Shown: positions 27,202 through 36,045, counted from the stretch's first letter. The stretch: DNA of 64,000 bases from Rhodococcus rhodochrous (GCF_900187265.1 NZ_LT906450.1:3029444-3093443); one strand, 5' to 3'. The notes: generated from the sequence alone by a model not told the origin. Numbers and translations are program-made.

Positions 27202-28677
27202 ATGCACGTCGGCAAAGTGGTCATGCTGGTCGTCGGCACTCTGCTCGTGCTCCTCGGTGGCGCCGCCGCGATCGGAGCACTCGTCCTGGGGTGGTTCTTC
27301 GTCGTCCAGCGCGCCGACGGTTTCATCACCGGTCCGGAAGGGACCCTCCGGACGCAGACGCACGCATTGGTGTCCGAGCGCCTCGACCTCGTCACCGACG
27401 ACCAGAGTCCCACGGGTCTGCGCAGTGAGGACATCGGCCGACTGCTGGTGCAGGCCACCGCAACCGATCCCGCATCGGCGGTGTTCGTCGGGATCGCCCC
27501 CGTCGGGGAGGTCGAGTCCTATCTCTCGGGCATCGCCCACACCGTCGTGACCGATCTGCGGTTCGAGCCGTTCGATGCCACCTACCGTGACGTGCCCGGT
27601 GGTGACACCCCGGCTGCCCCTTCCGCGCAACAGTTCTGGGTCGCGTCGGCGGAGGGGACCGGCACTCAGCAGGTGGAGTGGGATCTGCGCGACGGCACAT
27701 GGACCGTGGTGGTGATGAACGCCGATGCGTCCGCGGGAATCGGCGTGGACGTGCGGGCCGGAATCCACATCGACCTGCTCGGACCGGCCGTGCTCGCGCT
27801 CCTCGTCATCGGACTCGTTCTTCTCGCCGTCGGTGTCCCGTTGCTGCTCGCCGGCGCCGTCGGACTCGGTCGCCACGGCCCTCCGCCGCCCGGTCCGGTG
27901 TCCGCTCCCGTCACCGGCACGACTCCGGTCACCGCCCCTCCGCCTGCGCCGGCGGTGCCCTATCCGGTGCATCTGCGGGGCGATCTCGACGAGCCGTTGT
28001 CGCGGTGGTTGTGGCTGGTGAAATGGCTGTTGGCGATCCCTCATTTCATCGTGCTGTTCTTCCTGTACATCGCATTCGTCGTGGCTACCTTCACGGCGGG
28101 GATCGCGATCCTGTTCACCGGTCGTTATCCGCGCGCACTGTTCGACTTCGACGTCGGTGTGCTGCGGTGGACCTGGCGGGTCGCCTTCTACACCTACTCG
28201 GCACTGGGCACCGACAGGTATCCGCCGTTCAGCCTGCACCGCACCGACTACCCGGCCGACTTCGACGTCGAGTATCCGGAACGGCTCTCCCGTGGGCTCG
28301 TCCTGATCAAGTGGTGGCTGCTCGCGATCCCCCATTACGTCGTACTGGCCGTGCTGGCCGGAGGGTGGATGGGCGGGTGGACCCTCGGTATCGCGGCCGG
28401 CGACGGCAGCGACGGTGCTACCGGGAACGGCACGTGGGCCTTCGGATCGCTGCTGGGCGTGCTGGTGTTGTTCGCCGCGATCGTGCTGCTGTTCACCGGC
28501 ACCTATCCGCGATCGCTGTTCGACTTCGTCATGGGCATCAACCGGTGGCTGTACCGGGTGTGGGCGTATGCGGCACTGATGCGCGACGAATACCCGCCCT
28601 TCCGTCTGGACCAGGGCGCGCGCGAGCCGATCGAGCAGGTCGCGACCACGCTCTCGGCCGGCGCCGACGAACCGTGA
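27202..28677 (+). CDS. Membrane protein with two DUF4389 repeats
   Basis: 491 residues. There is an N-terminal helix (VVMLVVGTLLVLLGGAAAIGAL), an extracellular domain of about 150 residues ending VVMNADASAGIGVDVRAG, and another helix near residue 200. A Pro-rich cytosolic linker follows, then two copies of a DUF4389 module. Each copy has WLLAIPH near its start, then ILFTGRYPRALFDF or LLFTGTYPRSLFDF, then R..YTY/R.WAY and a YPPF segment. The function of DUF4389 is unknown. The outer domain resembles actinobacterial proteins found near stress genes. It probably stands alone with its own promoter. Confidence 0.85.
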   Translation: MHVGKVVMLVVGTLLVLLGGAAAIGALVLGWFFVVQRADGFITGPEGTLRTQTHALVSERLDLVTDDQSPTGLRSEDIGRLLVQATATDPASAVFVGIAPVGEVESYLSGIAHTVVTDLRFEPFDATYRDVPGGDTPAAPSAQQFWVASAEGTGTQQVEWDLRDGTWTVVVMNADASAGIGVDVRAGIHIDLLGPAVLALLVIGLVLLAVGVPLLLAGAVGLGRHGPPPPGPVSAPVTGTTPVTAPPPAPAVPYPVHLRGDLDEPLSRWLWLVKWLLAIPHFIVLFFLYIAFVVATFTAGIAILFTGRYPRALFDFDVGVLRWTWRVAFYTYSALGTDRYPPFSLHRTDYPADFDVEYPERLSRGLVLIKWWLLAIPHYVVLAVLAGGWMGGWTLGIAAGDGSDGATGNGTWAFGSLLGVLVLFAAIVLLFTGTYPRSLFDFVMGINRWLYRVWAYAALMRDEYPPFRLDQGAREPIEQVATTLSAGADEP

Positions 28678-28722
28678 TCGTCTGACATCACCCGCACCTC
28701 GCTCACCGGCGGCCTCCTGGCC

Positions 28723-28926
28723 GTGGCAACCACCGCAGTCCTGACCGCGGAATCGCCGATACGGATGCTCCAAACCCTGCTCGTCGTCTTCGGTGCTGCC
28801 GTCGACATGGTCGCGATGCCCGCCGGGATCACCGCCCTACAAATCGGTCGACGCTGTGCAACTTCCGGACCGGCACTTCTGGTCGCAGCCGTCGGAGCGA
28901 CCATCGGATCCTGGTCGATCCATTGA
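28723..28926 (+). CDS. Possible small membrane protein, 67 residues
   Basis: The frame opens at a GTG without a clear ribosome-binding site and reads through two hydrophobic segments (MLQTLLVVFGAAVDMVAMPAG and SGPALLVAAVGATIGSW). Codon third positions are GC-rich as in neighbouring genes, and the frame stays open for 14 more codons upstream. It could be a real two-helix protein or a remnant of a longer membrane gene. No family was recognised. Confidence 0.35.
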   Translation: MATTAVLTAESPIRMLQTLLVVFGAAVDMVAMPAGITALQIGRRCATSGPALLVAAVGATIGSWSIH

Positions 28927-29106
28927 GCGACGAGACCCGCCCGGACGACGTGACGCGCCGACGGGGTGACCCGCCGCAGATATCCGGCCGCCCGGGGCGA
29001 GAGGATCGTGCCGGTCGCTCCGACCGACGAGAGTCTGCGGTCGTTTCCTGCGGGCAGATCGGGACCGTCGACCCTTGTGCGACCGACCGATCCGAGCGTG
29101 TACTGG

Positions 29107-29158
29107 CAGGGTCCCGAAACGGCCGGGTCCCGGAAAAGCAGCAGGGTCCGAAACGGCC
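29107..29158 (+). repeat. Tandem GGGTCC-GAA elements before the stress gene
   Basis: CAGGGTCCCGAAACGGCC at 29107-29124, GGGTCCCGGAAA at 29125-29136 and CAGGGTCCGAAACGGCC at 29142-29158. The first and third are near-identical direct repeats (one base missing in the third). GTCCCGAA equals the right half of the mycobacterial DosR/DevR consensus (AGTCCCSAA), but no full palindrome is formed. Confidence 0.5.
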
Positions 29159-29194
29159 GTGCCCGCAGCTCGGACAGGCACCGAGGTGATCGTG

Positions 29195-30067
29195 ATGACA
29201 GCACACCACCCCATCGTCGCCGGAGTGGACGGATCGAGAGCATCTCTGCAGGCCGTGGCCTGGGCAGCTCGCGAAGCGGATCGGCGGCGACTCCCGTTGT
29301 CGCTGATCACCATCGTGTCGGTCCGCAACACCTTCGGTGTCCCGATCGGCATGCCCGCCGGATTCTTCGAGCAGGAGGAGTCCGAGGGACGCGAGATGCT
29401 TCTCGACGCCGCCGAGTTCGCACGTCGAGCGGTACCCGAGCGTGAACTCTACATCGAGACCCACCTGTGCACCGGTTCCCCGTCGCTCGAACTGGTGGAC
29501 CGGTCGAAGTCGGCGTCGATGGTGGTCGTCGGGGCCGGGGACAACCGGTTCGGCTGGGAGCGGTTCGGTTCGGTCAGCCGAGCGGTGGTGACGCACACGC
29601 ACTCCCCGGCCGTGGTGGTCCGTAAACTGCCGCATGTCGACGTCAACGACATCTCCGGTCCTGTGGTCGTCGGAGTCGACGGTTCGGAACACAGTGTGCG
29701 CGCGGTGTCCGCCGCGTTCGAGGAGGCCTCGCTGCGCGGCACCGACCTGGTGGCCGTCCATGCGTGGTCGGACCTCGATGTGCGCGGCCCGTTCCGATTC
29801 CGAATCGACTGGGACAGCGTGGAGAACAAGGAACGGGCACTGTTGTCGGAGAGCCTCGCCGGACACTGCGAGGAGTTCCCCGACGTGCGGGTGCACCCGG
29901 TGGTGGTGCTGGACCAGCCCTCCCACTATCTGGCGTCGCATGCTGCCGACGCGCAGCTGCTCGTACTCGGCCGTCGCGGTCGCGGCGGGTTCCCGAGTCT
30001 GATGCTGGGGTCCACCACCTGGGCGCTGCTGCACACGGTGACGTGCCCCGTCATGGTCGTCCCGTAG
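29195..30067 (+). CDS. Tandem-domain universal stress protein
   Basis: 290 residues from the ATG at 29195 with GAGGTGATC upstream. Two UspA domains: residues 1-145 begin IVAGVDGSRASLQAVAWAA and residues 150-290 begin VVVGVDGSEHSVRAVSAAF. The ATP-binding glycine motif is partial in copy one (VVVGAGDNRFGWERFGSVS) and good in copy two (LVLGRRGRGGFPSLMLGSTTWALLH over residues 262-286). This is the architecture of the mycobacterial dormancy Usp proteins such as Rv2005c and Rv2623, which bind ATP and slow growth. It is convergent with the PEP synthase gene. Confidence 0.93.
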   Translation: MTAHHPIVAGVDGSRASLQAVAWAAREADRRRLPLSLITIVSVRNTFGVPIGMPAGFFEQEESEGREMLLDAAEFARRAVPERELYIETHLCTGSPSLELVDRSKSASMVVVGAGDNRFGWERFGSVSRAVVTHTHSPAVVVRKLPHVDVNDISGPVVVGVDGSEHSVRAVSAAFEEASLRGTDLVAVHAWSDLDVRGPFRFRIDWDSVENKERALLSESLAGHCEEFPDVRVHPVVVLDQPSHYLASHAADAQLLVLGRRGRGGFPSLMLGSTTWALLHTVTCPVMVVP

Positions 30068-30106
30068 AGCGCGCGGCGCCCCTGACGAAGGACGGTTCCC
30101 CGCCGG

Positions 30107-32392
30107 TCATGTCCCGGCGCGCCGGGCGCGGTCGAGCAGGATGCGTTGTTCCGCTCGCGCGACCGTTCGCCGCGTCTGCGCTGCTGCGTCGGGCGCGACC
30201 GACACGGAGGTGATGCCGCGCCGGACGAGATGTTCGGCGAGTTCGGTGCTCGTCGACACGGCCTGACCGCACAGCGACGTCGTCAGTCCCGCGGCGGAGG
30301 CGCGCTCGATGATGTGGTCGATCGCGTCGAGCACCGCCGGGTCGAGGGTGTCGAACAGGTCCTTGCACACCTCCGAGTCCCGGTCCACGCCGAGCATCAA
30401 CTGCGTGAGGTCGTTGGTTCCGATGGACACGCCGTGGATGCCGAGCTTCGCGTATTCCGGCAACCAATAGACGACCGACGGGACCTCGGCCATGATCCAG
30501 CGCTGCATGCGCTGGTCGGAACCGAGCGGATGCCGGTCGAGTTGGGCGAGGCAGTCCCGCAGCTCCCAGCGGGTGCGCACGAACGGGATCATCAGATGCA
30601 CGTTCGGGTGTGTGCTCCGAACCCGGTGCAGCACATCGAGATCCAGGGAGAACAGTTCCGGATCCCGGATGTACCGGAAGCACCCGCGGTAACCGATCAT
30701 CGGGTTCTCTTCGTGGGGTTCGACCTCACCACCCTCGAGATCGGCGAATTCGTTGCTGCGCAGGTCGATCGCGCGGTACACAACCGGACGCGGGGCGAAC
30801 GCCGCCGCGATCCGCGCCAGGCCACCCGCCATCTTCTCCACGTACTCGTCGCGGCGTCCCTGCGCGATCATGTGCGAAGGGTGTTCGCCCGCGAGCGCTT
30901 CGGTGATCATGAACTCGGCACGGAGCAGACCGACGCCGTCGACATCGGTCGCGGCGACCGACTCCGCGGCATCCGGAGTCGCGAGATTGACGTAGACCGC
31001 TGTGGCCGTAACGGTTTCGGCGGCGACGGCCGACGCCGCAGACGCGGATACCGTCGCGACGGGCCGTTCCGCCGTGTGGACTGCGCCGTCGAACACCACA
31101 CCGGCGTTGCCGTCGACGGTGATCAGCTGCCCGTCCTTCAGATCCTTGGTGGCGGTACGTGCACCGACCACGACGGGCTTGCCGAGTTCGCGTCCGACGA
31201 TGGCCGCGTGGCAGGTGATACCACCACCGTCGGTGACGATGCCGCCGGCGCGGCGCAGAATCGGCAACCAGTCGGGTCTGGTCATCGGCGCCACGATGAT
31301 CTCGCCGTCGCTCAGCTTCTTCCCGTCGACCAGTTCGTGCAGCACCCGCACTCGGCCGGTCGCCGTCCCGGGGCCGGCACCGAGACCGGTCAGCAACGCT
31401 CGTGCCTCGCCGTTTCCGGACGGGGCGGGCGTCGCCGGTTGATCGAGCGTGGTGATCGGGCGGGTCTGCACGATCCACAACTCGTCGTTCGCGAACGCGA
31501 ATTCGAGGTCCTGGGGGCGCCCGTAGTGCTCCTCGACTCCGGCGGCCAAGCGCGCGACGCGCAGGAGCTGATCGTCGTCGAGCACCCGGGTGCGGCGCGT
31601 GGGATCGACGGCGACGCGACTGTCCCCGCTGTCGGTGGAGGTGATGCGGAACTCCTGATGGCCGAGATGCACGTCGAGCACCTCGAAGCCGTCCTTCGCA
31701 ACGACATAGGTGTCGGGTTCGACCTGCCCGCCGACGACGACCTCCCCGAGACCGAGAGCTGCCTCGATGACGATGCGATCGAGTTCGCCCGTGCGCGGGT
31801 CGGCCGTGAAGGCCACGCCCGACGACTCGGACTTCACCATCACCTGGACCACCACCGCGATGGACGGTTCGTCGGTCACCCCGCGCAACCCTCGGTAGGT
31901 GCGGGCGCGTTCGGACCACAACGAGGCCCAGCACGCCTGCACCGCGCGGATCACCGCGTCCGCACCGATGATGTTCGTGTACGACTCGTGGATCCCGGCG
32001 AACGACGTGTCGGAGGCGTCCTCTGCGGGAGCCGACGACCGCACCGCGACCGGCACGTCGGGACCGAGGCTCTCGTAGGCGGAGACGATCGCCGCGCGCA
32101 TCCCGGCCGGGACGGTCGAACCCGTCACCAGGGCGGCGAGTTCCGCGGAGGTGCGGATGAGGGTGGCGTCGTCGATGTCGGGGTCGGGCACGGCCTCGGC
32201 GGCCAGCCGGGATCGGATGCCGGCTGCGTCCATCGCGTCGAGATAGGCGGCGGTGGTGACGGCGAACGCCGGCGGTACCGGAAAGCCTGCGCGGGTGAGC
32301 TCTCCGAGGTTCGCGGACTTGCCACCGACGGTCGGCGCGTCGGCGGCGCCCACCTCCGCGATCGGTCGGACCCACAGTTCGTGTTCGGTCAT
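30107..32392 (-). CDS. ppsA: Phosphoenolpyruvate synthase / PEP-utilising dikinase
   Basis: 761 residues from an ATG at 32392 with GGGAG upstream. Residues 15-320 are the ATP-grasp nucleotide domain (VGGKSANLGELTRAGFPVPP, VAVRSSAPAEDASDTSFAG), residues 350-430 the swivelling phosphohistidine domain with His395 (GGGITCHAAIVGRELGKPVV), and residues 450-755 the PEP/pyruvate barrel (GLLRAEFM, GTNDLTQLMLGVDRDS, and the acid/base cysteine in TTSLCGQAV). It converts pyruvate and ATP to PEP, AMP and phosphate (gluconeogenesis). Pyruvate phosphate dikinase is the alternative but is usually about 880 residues. It is divergent from the channel gene and convergent with the stress protein gene. Confidence 0.9.
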   Translation of the reverse strand: MTEHELWVRPIAEVGAADAPTVGGKSANLGELTRAGFPVPPAFAVTTAAYLDAMDAAGIRSRLAAEAVPDPDIDDATLIRTSAELAALVTGSTVPAGMRAAIVSAYESLGPDVPVAVRSSAPAEDASDTSFAGIHESYTNIIGADAVIRAVQACWASLWSERARTYRGLRGVTDEPSIAVVVQVMVKSESSGVAFTADPRTGELDRIVIEAALGLGEVVVGGQVEPDTYVVAKDGFEVLDVHLGHQEFRITSTDSGDSRVAVDPTRRTRVLDDDQLLRVARLAAGVEEHYGRPQDLEFAFANDELWIVQTRPITTLDQPATPAPSGNGEARALLTGLGAGPGTATGRVRVLHELVDGKKLSDGEIIVAPMTRPDWLPILRRAGGIVTDGGGITCHAAIVGRELGKPVVVGARTATKDLKDGQLITVDGNAGVVFDGAVHTAERPVATVSASAASAVAAETVTATAVYVNLATPDAAESVAATDVDGVGLLRAEFMITEALAGEHPSHMIAQGRRDEYVEKMAGGLARIAAAFAPRPVVYRAIDLRSNEFADLEGGEVEPHEENPMIGYRGCFRYIRDPELFSLDLDVLHRVRSTHPNVHLMIPFVRTRWELRDCLAQLDRHPLGSDQRMQRWIMAEVPSVVYWLPEYAKLGIHGVSIGTNDLTQLMLGVDRDSEVCKDLFDTLDPAVLDAIDHIIERASAAGLTTSLCGQAVSTSTELAEHLVRRGITSVSVAPDAAAQTRRTVARAEQRILLDRARRAGT

Positions 32393-32521
32393 CGACGACT
32401 CCCCACACTCCCCGCCCGCGTCGACCTTCCGGGCCGGATCGGATACTCGGTCTTCCCATCGTCGCCCCGGCCCGATCGATACCGTAGGGGCAAAGGTCAT
32501 CATTCCGGGACGGGGACGACC

Positions 32522-33064
32522 GTGGCCGATCCTCCGCGCACACCTGATCCGCGGGAGCGGAGACGGTTGATCCTGGCTGCGCTGGCGCGACCTGCACTCA
32601 CCGCGCTCGTGCTGGTCAGCGTGTATTTCGTGGTTCCCCTGGATCAGGTCACCGGCCTGTCCGACGTGCTGTTCCTCGTCGGGGGCGGCGTGGTGGTACT
32701 GCTCGTCGGCGGGTGGCAGGTCCACAGGATTCTCGCCGCGGAGTATCCGGCGGTGCAGGCGATCGAGGCGCTCATCAGCGTCGTGTCCCTGCATCTCGTG
32801 CTGTTCGCGACCGTCTATCTGCGGATGTCGGTCGTCGCCGCGGACAACTTCTCCGAGCCGCTGTCCCGCATCGATGCGATCTACTTCTGCCTGACCGTCT
32901 TCGCCACGGTGGGCTTCGGGGACATCTCCGCCGAGTCCGAGGCTGCGCGCGCTGTGGTGTCGGTGCAGATGGTGGCGAACCTGGTCTTCTTCGCCGTCGG
33001 GATCCGGTTGCTCGCGGCCGCGGTGCAGTGGCGGCGGCGCAGTCGCGGTGACACCGAGGGGTGA
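32522..33064 (+). CDS. Two-helix potassium channel family protein
   Basis: 180 residues from the GTG at 32522. About four hydrophobic segments: LARPALTALVLVSVYFVVPL, VLFLVGGGVVVLLVGGW, ALISVVSLHLVLFATVYL and VSVQMVANLVFFAVGIRLL. The pore loop lies between the last two, with the selectivity-filter sequence ATVGFGDIS (filter residues 129-134). TVGFGD is a common variant of TVGYGD. A basic tail RRRSRGDTEG follows the last helix and there is no RCK or cyclic-nucleotide domain. It would form a tetrameric K+ pore in the inner membrane. It is divergent from the PEP synthase gene across 129 bases. Confidence 0.85.
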   Translation: MADPPRTPDPRERRRLILAALARPALTALVLVSVYFVVPLDQVTGLSDVLFLVGGGVVVLLVGGWQVHRILAAEYPAVQAIEALISVVSLHLVLFATVYLRMSVVAADNFSEPLSRIDAIYFCLTVFATVGFGDISAESEAARAVVSVQMVANLVFFAVGIRLLAAAVQWRRRSRGDTEG

Positions 33065-33131
33065 ACGATTCGGATTCCGGCCACCGGATTCCGCGACTTC
33101 GTATTCCTGCTGCGGCCTGCAGGGTGATCCT

Positions 33132-33159
33132 TGTAGGGATGCGACTGTAGGGATGCGAC
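33132..33159 (+). repeat. Two exact tandem copies of a 14-base unit
   Basis: TGTAGGGATGCGAC occurs at 33132-33145 and again at 33146-33159, directly abutting. The array ends 26 bases before the ATG of the SbmA-like ABC gene, between it and the channel gene, at the position of a promoter or operator. It could be a duplicated -10 region or paired regulator sites. Confidence 0.6.
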
Positions 33160-33185
33160 TCCACTGATGCCTGTCGGAGGCCGAC

Positions 33186-34982
33186 ATGTTGGATTGGGGA
33201 ACCGTCGTCGTCGACAGCGTCATGTGGATGGCGAAAGCCTTTGCGATCACCGCCCTGGCCTTCGTCGTTGTGATCGCCGCGATCGTGCGGTTCACGCGCT
33301 GGGGTCGCCAGTGGTGGCGTATCGCCGCGTCCTTCTTCGACCCGCGCAACGGTGCCGGCGGTCTTGCCCTGGCCGCGATCGTGTTGCTGCTGACGGTGTT
33401 CGCCGTGCGGATGAACGTGTTGTTCTCCTACTGGTACAACGACTTCTATACGGCGATCCAGAATCTGGACGAGTCGGCCTTCTGGCGTTTCATGCGGGTC
33501 TTCGCGATCCTGGCGACGATCCATGTGGTGCGAGCGCTCGTCGACTACCTCCTCGGGCAGACCCTCGACATCCGGTGGCGGACACATCTGAACGAACGCC
33601 TCGTGGACGACTGGCTGGAGTCGGGTTCGTTCTACAAGGATCGGTTCGTCTCGTCGCCGGTCGACAATCCGGATCAGCGCATCCAGGTCGACATCACGAA
33701 TTTCGTCACCACCACGCGGGTGCTGTCGATGGGAGCGGTGACGGCGGTGCTGTCGATCGTCAGCTTCACCGGAATCCTGTGGGATCTGTCCGGACCGATC
33801 ACGATCTTCGGTACCGAGATCCCCCGCGCGATGGTCTTTCTCGTGATCGTCTACGTTCTCGTCACCACAGCAGTCGCGTTCTGGATCGGCCGTCCGTTGA
33901 TCGTGCTCAACTTCCTGAACGAGAAGCTCGGCGCGACCTACCGGTACGCGCTCGTGCGGGTGCGCGAGTACGGCGAATCCATCGCGTTCTACCGGGGTGA
34001 GGGCGTCGAACGCGGTGGGTTGCTCGCGCGGTTCGCCGCGGTGATCCGCAACTGGTGGCGCATCGTGTTCCGCACGCTGAAGTTCAACGGTTTCAACCTG
34101 GCGGTCAACCAGACCGCGGTGATCTTTCCGTTCCTCGTGCAGGGTCCCCGTCTGTTCGCCGGCCAGGTGACCCTCGGTGATGTCATGCAGACGAGCAACG
34201 CGTTCGGGCAGGTGCACGACTCGCTGTCGTTCTTCCGCGAGTCGTACGACGAGTTCGCGGCGTTCCGCGCGACGACGATCCGTCTGAACGGATTGCTCGA
34301 CACGACGCATCAGGCCGCCGAGTTGCCCTCGGTCTCGGTGCGGGCGCGGGAGGATCGGCTGGAGTTGACGGATCTGTCGGTGGAGACCCCGGCGGGTGAC
34401 CCGCTCGTCACGGATCTGTCGCTGGGTGTCGAGGCGGGCGAGGCGCTGCTGGTGCGCGGAGCGTCGGGCAGTGGGAAGACCACCCTGCTCCGCACGATCG
34501 CGGGGCTGTGGCCGTATGCGCGCGGTGAGGTCGACCGGCCGGTCGGTGACGGATTGTTCCTGTCCCAGGACCCTTATCTACCGCTGGGCACCCTGCGCGA
34601 GGCCGTCGCCTATCCCCGCGCGACGGACCACGACGACGCGGCGATACGCACGGCGCTCGAGACGGTCGCGCTCGGGCATCTCGCCGATCGACTCGACGTG
34701 GAGGCCGACTGGGCGCGCACCCTCTCCCCCGGTGAACAGCAACGGCTCGGGTTCGCGCGCATCCTGTTGTCGTCCCCGGCGATCGTGTTCCTGGACGAAG
34801 CCACCGCCGCGGTCGACGAGGGTCTCGAGCACACGCTGTACCGGACGATGCGGGAGGCACTGCCGGACGCCGTGATCGTCAGTGTCGGGCATCGGAGCAC
34901 TCTCGACGCCTTCCACGACCGCGTCCTCGAACTCCGCGGTGAAGGACGCTGGGTGGTCTCCGACCTGGAGAAGTCGCGATGA
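33186..34982 (+). CDS. SbmA/BacA-like ABC transporter (fused permease and ATPase)
   Basis: 598 residues from the ATG at 33186 with GGAGG upstream. Residues 1-340 are a membrane domain of the SbmA/BacA/YddA type (LFSYWYNDFYTAIQNLDE, then LDIRWRTHLNERLVDDWL and NPDQRIQVDITNF), with several helices. Residues 375-598 are the ATPase: Walker A GASGSGKT, signature LSPGEQQRLGFARIL, Walker B AIVFLDEATAAVDEG and switch SVGHRST. The arrangement matches mycobacterial Rv1819c, which imports cobalamin and hydrophilic peptides, but the direction and substrate are unproven here. It ends 73 bases before the DUF389 gene, with a palindrome in the gap. Confidence 0.88.
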   Translation: MLDWGTVVVDSVMWMAKAFAITALAFVVVIAAIVRFTRWGRQWWRIAASFFDPRNGAGGLALAAIVLLLTVFAVRMNVLFSYWYNDFYTAIQNLDESAFWRFMRVFAILATIHVVRALVDYLLGQTLDIRWRTHLNERLVDDWLESGSFYKDRFVSSPVDNPDQRIQVDITNFVTTTRVLSMGAVTAVLSIVSFTGILWDLSGPITIFGTEIPRAMVFLVIVYVLVTTAVAFWIGRPLIVLNFLNEKLGATYRYALVRVREYGESIAFYRGEGVERGGLLARFAAVIRNWWRIVFRTLKFNGFNLAVNQTAVIFPFLVQGPRLFAGQVTLGDVMQTSNAFGQVHDSLSFFRESYDEFAAFRATTIRLNGLLDTTHQAAELPSVSVRAREDRLELTDLSVETPAGDPLVTDLSLGVEAGEALLVRGASGSGKTTLLRTIAGLWPYARGEVDRPVGDGLFLSQDPYLPLGTLREAVAYPRATDHDDAAIRTALETVALGHLADRLDVEADWARTLSPGEQQRLGFARILLSSPAIVFLDEATAAVDEGLEHTLYRTMREALPDAVIVSVGHRSTLDAFHDRVLELRGEGRWVVSDLEKSR

Positions 34983-35012
34983 TCCCCGCTCGTCGACAGC
35001 CGGTGCCACGGT

Positions 35013-35034
35013 GTCGGGTCCGGCCGGACCCGAC
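35013..35034. promoter_or_regulatory. Perfect 22-bp palindrome between ABC and DUF389 genes
   Basis: GTCGGGTCCGG is followed directly by its exact reverse complement, CCGGACCCGAC, with no spacer. It lies 30 bases after the ABC gene stop and 21 bases before the DUF389 ATG. The absence of a loop favours a dimer-binding operator over a terminator hairpin. The GGGTCC core also occurs in the repeats at 29107-29158. Confidence 0.5.
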
Positions 35035-35055
35035 GACTCTTCCGGGAGGTGCTGA

Positions 35056-36039
35056 ATGTTCGACACTCTTGTGCCCGAGTCCCAGCGACGCAGCCTGACC
35101 GAACTCGACGAGCGTCTGGATCTGTCGGTCGGCGATCGGCAGGCGAAGCGGTCGGCGTTCTGGACGATGCTCACGCTCTCGGCGATCATCGCCGTGGCGG
35201 GGGTGGTCAGTGATTCGACGGCCACCGTGATCGGGGCGATGATCGTCGCACCGTTGTCCACCCCGATCCTGGGGGTCGGCCTGGGCATCGCGGTGGGACG
35301 CGGTGCGCTGATCGCACGCAGCGTCGCCCGAATCCTCGGCGGCATCGTCCTGGTGGTCCTCCTGGGGGTCGTCTTCGCCCAGGTGCTCGCGAACCCGGGC
35401 AACGTCCTGTCGAATTCGCAGGTTCTCGGTCGCACGTCGCCGACGCTGATGGATCTGACGGCGGCCATGGCGACCGGACTGGTCGGGGCGATCGCGGTGA
35501 CACGCCGCGATGTCGGGGACGTCCTGCCCGGGGTCGCCATCGCGATCTCGTTGGTGCCTCCGCTCGCGGTGGTCGGTGTCTGCCTCGGCTCCGGGGCACC
35601 GACACTCGCGCTCGGCGCGTTCGTGCTGTTCGCATCCAACGTGGTCGCGCTGATCATCACGGCCACAGTGGTTCTCGTCGCCGCAGGCTATTACCGGGAG
35701 GCTGCGGAGACGGTCCGGCACCGGTGGCGACGAGCGTATGCCGTCCTCGCGGTGGCCCTGGTCGTCGTCGCGGTGCCGATGGTCGTCAACTCGATGGCGT
35801 CGTTGTGGGCACGGCAGATCTCGGCGCAGGCCACGCAGTGGCTCGACGGGGCACCCGGTGCGGAGGTCACCGGCGTGGACTGGCACGGCACCACGGTGGT
35901 CGTCTCCGTGCTCGGCCCGGCCGAGCTACCGCCCCTGGACGAACTCGACGCCGCGGTCGATGCGGTGCTCCCCTGGGATCCCACCCTGCAGGTCATCCAC
36001 ACCGTGGGCGCCAACATCGAACGGGTCGAACCGGAGTGA
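35056..36039 (+). CDS. DUF389 family membrane protein
   Basis: 327 residues from an ATG with GGGAGG upstream. After a soluble lead (VPESQRRSLTELDERLDLSV) comes the DUF389 signature: FWTMLTLSAIIAVAGVVSDSTATVIGAMIVAPLSTPILG (given here as the region of residues 35-73), then six further helices to about residue 265. A soluble C-terminal domain (TGVDWHGTTVVVSVLG) follows the membrane part. The family is widespread and its function is unproven; transport of an unknown small molecule has been proposed for relatives. It ends 6 bases before the convergent sulfatase gene. Confidence 0.85.
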   Translation: MFDTLVPESQRRSLTELDERLDLSVGDRQAKRSAFWTMLTLSAIIAVAGVVSDSTATVIGAMIVAPLSTPILGVGLGIAVGRGALIARSVARILGGIVLVVLLGVVFAQVLANPGNVLSNSQVLGRTSPTLMDLTAAMATGLVGAIAVTRRDVGDVLPGVAIAISLVPPLAVVGVCLGSGAPTLALGAFVLFASNVVALIITATVVLVAAGYYREAAETVRHRWRRAYAVLAVALVVVAVPMVVNSMASLWARQISAQATQWLDGAPGAEVTGVDWHGTTVVVSVLGPAELPPLDELDAAVDAVLPWDPTLQVIHTVGANIERVEPE

Positions 36040-36045
36040 GGAACG

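Larger units (their letters stand above)
28678..29194. other. 517-base region upstream of the universal stress gene
   Basis: The left part holds a doubtful 67-codon frame (28723-28926) with two hydrophobic stretches. The right part has no convincing gene. At 29107-29158 there are three related GGGTCC(C)GAA-type elements in tandem, ending 36 bases before the stress gene ATG, which makes this the likely regulatory region of that gene. Confidence 0.5.

Noticed and set aside
32470-32521. Possible DosR box before the PEP synthase gene (GGGGCAAAGGTCATC region)
   Set aside because: Only about half of the palindrome matches the consensus; too weak to list as a site.
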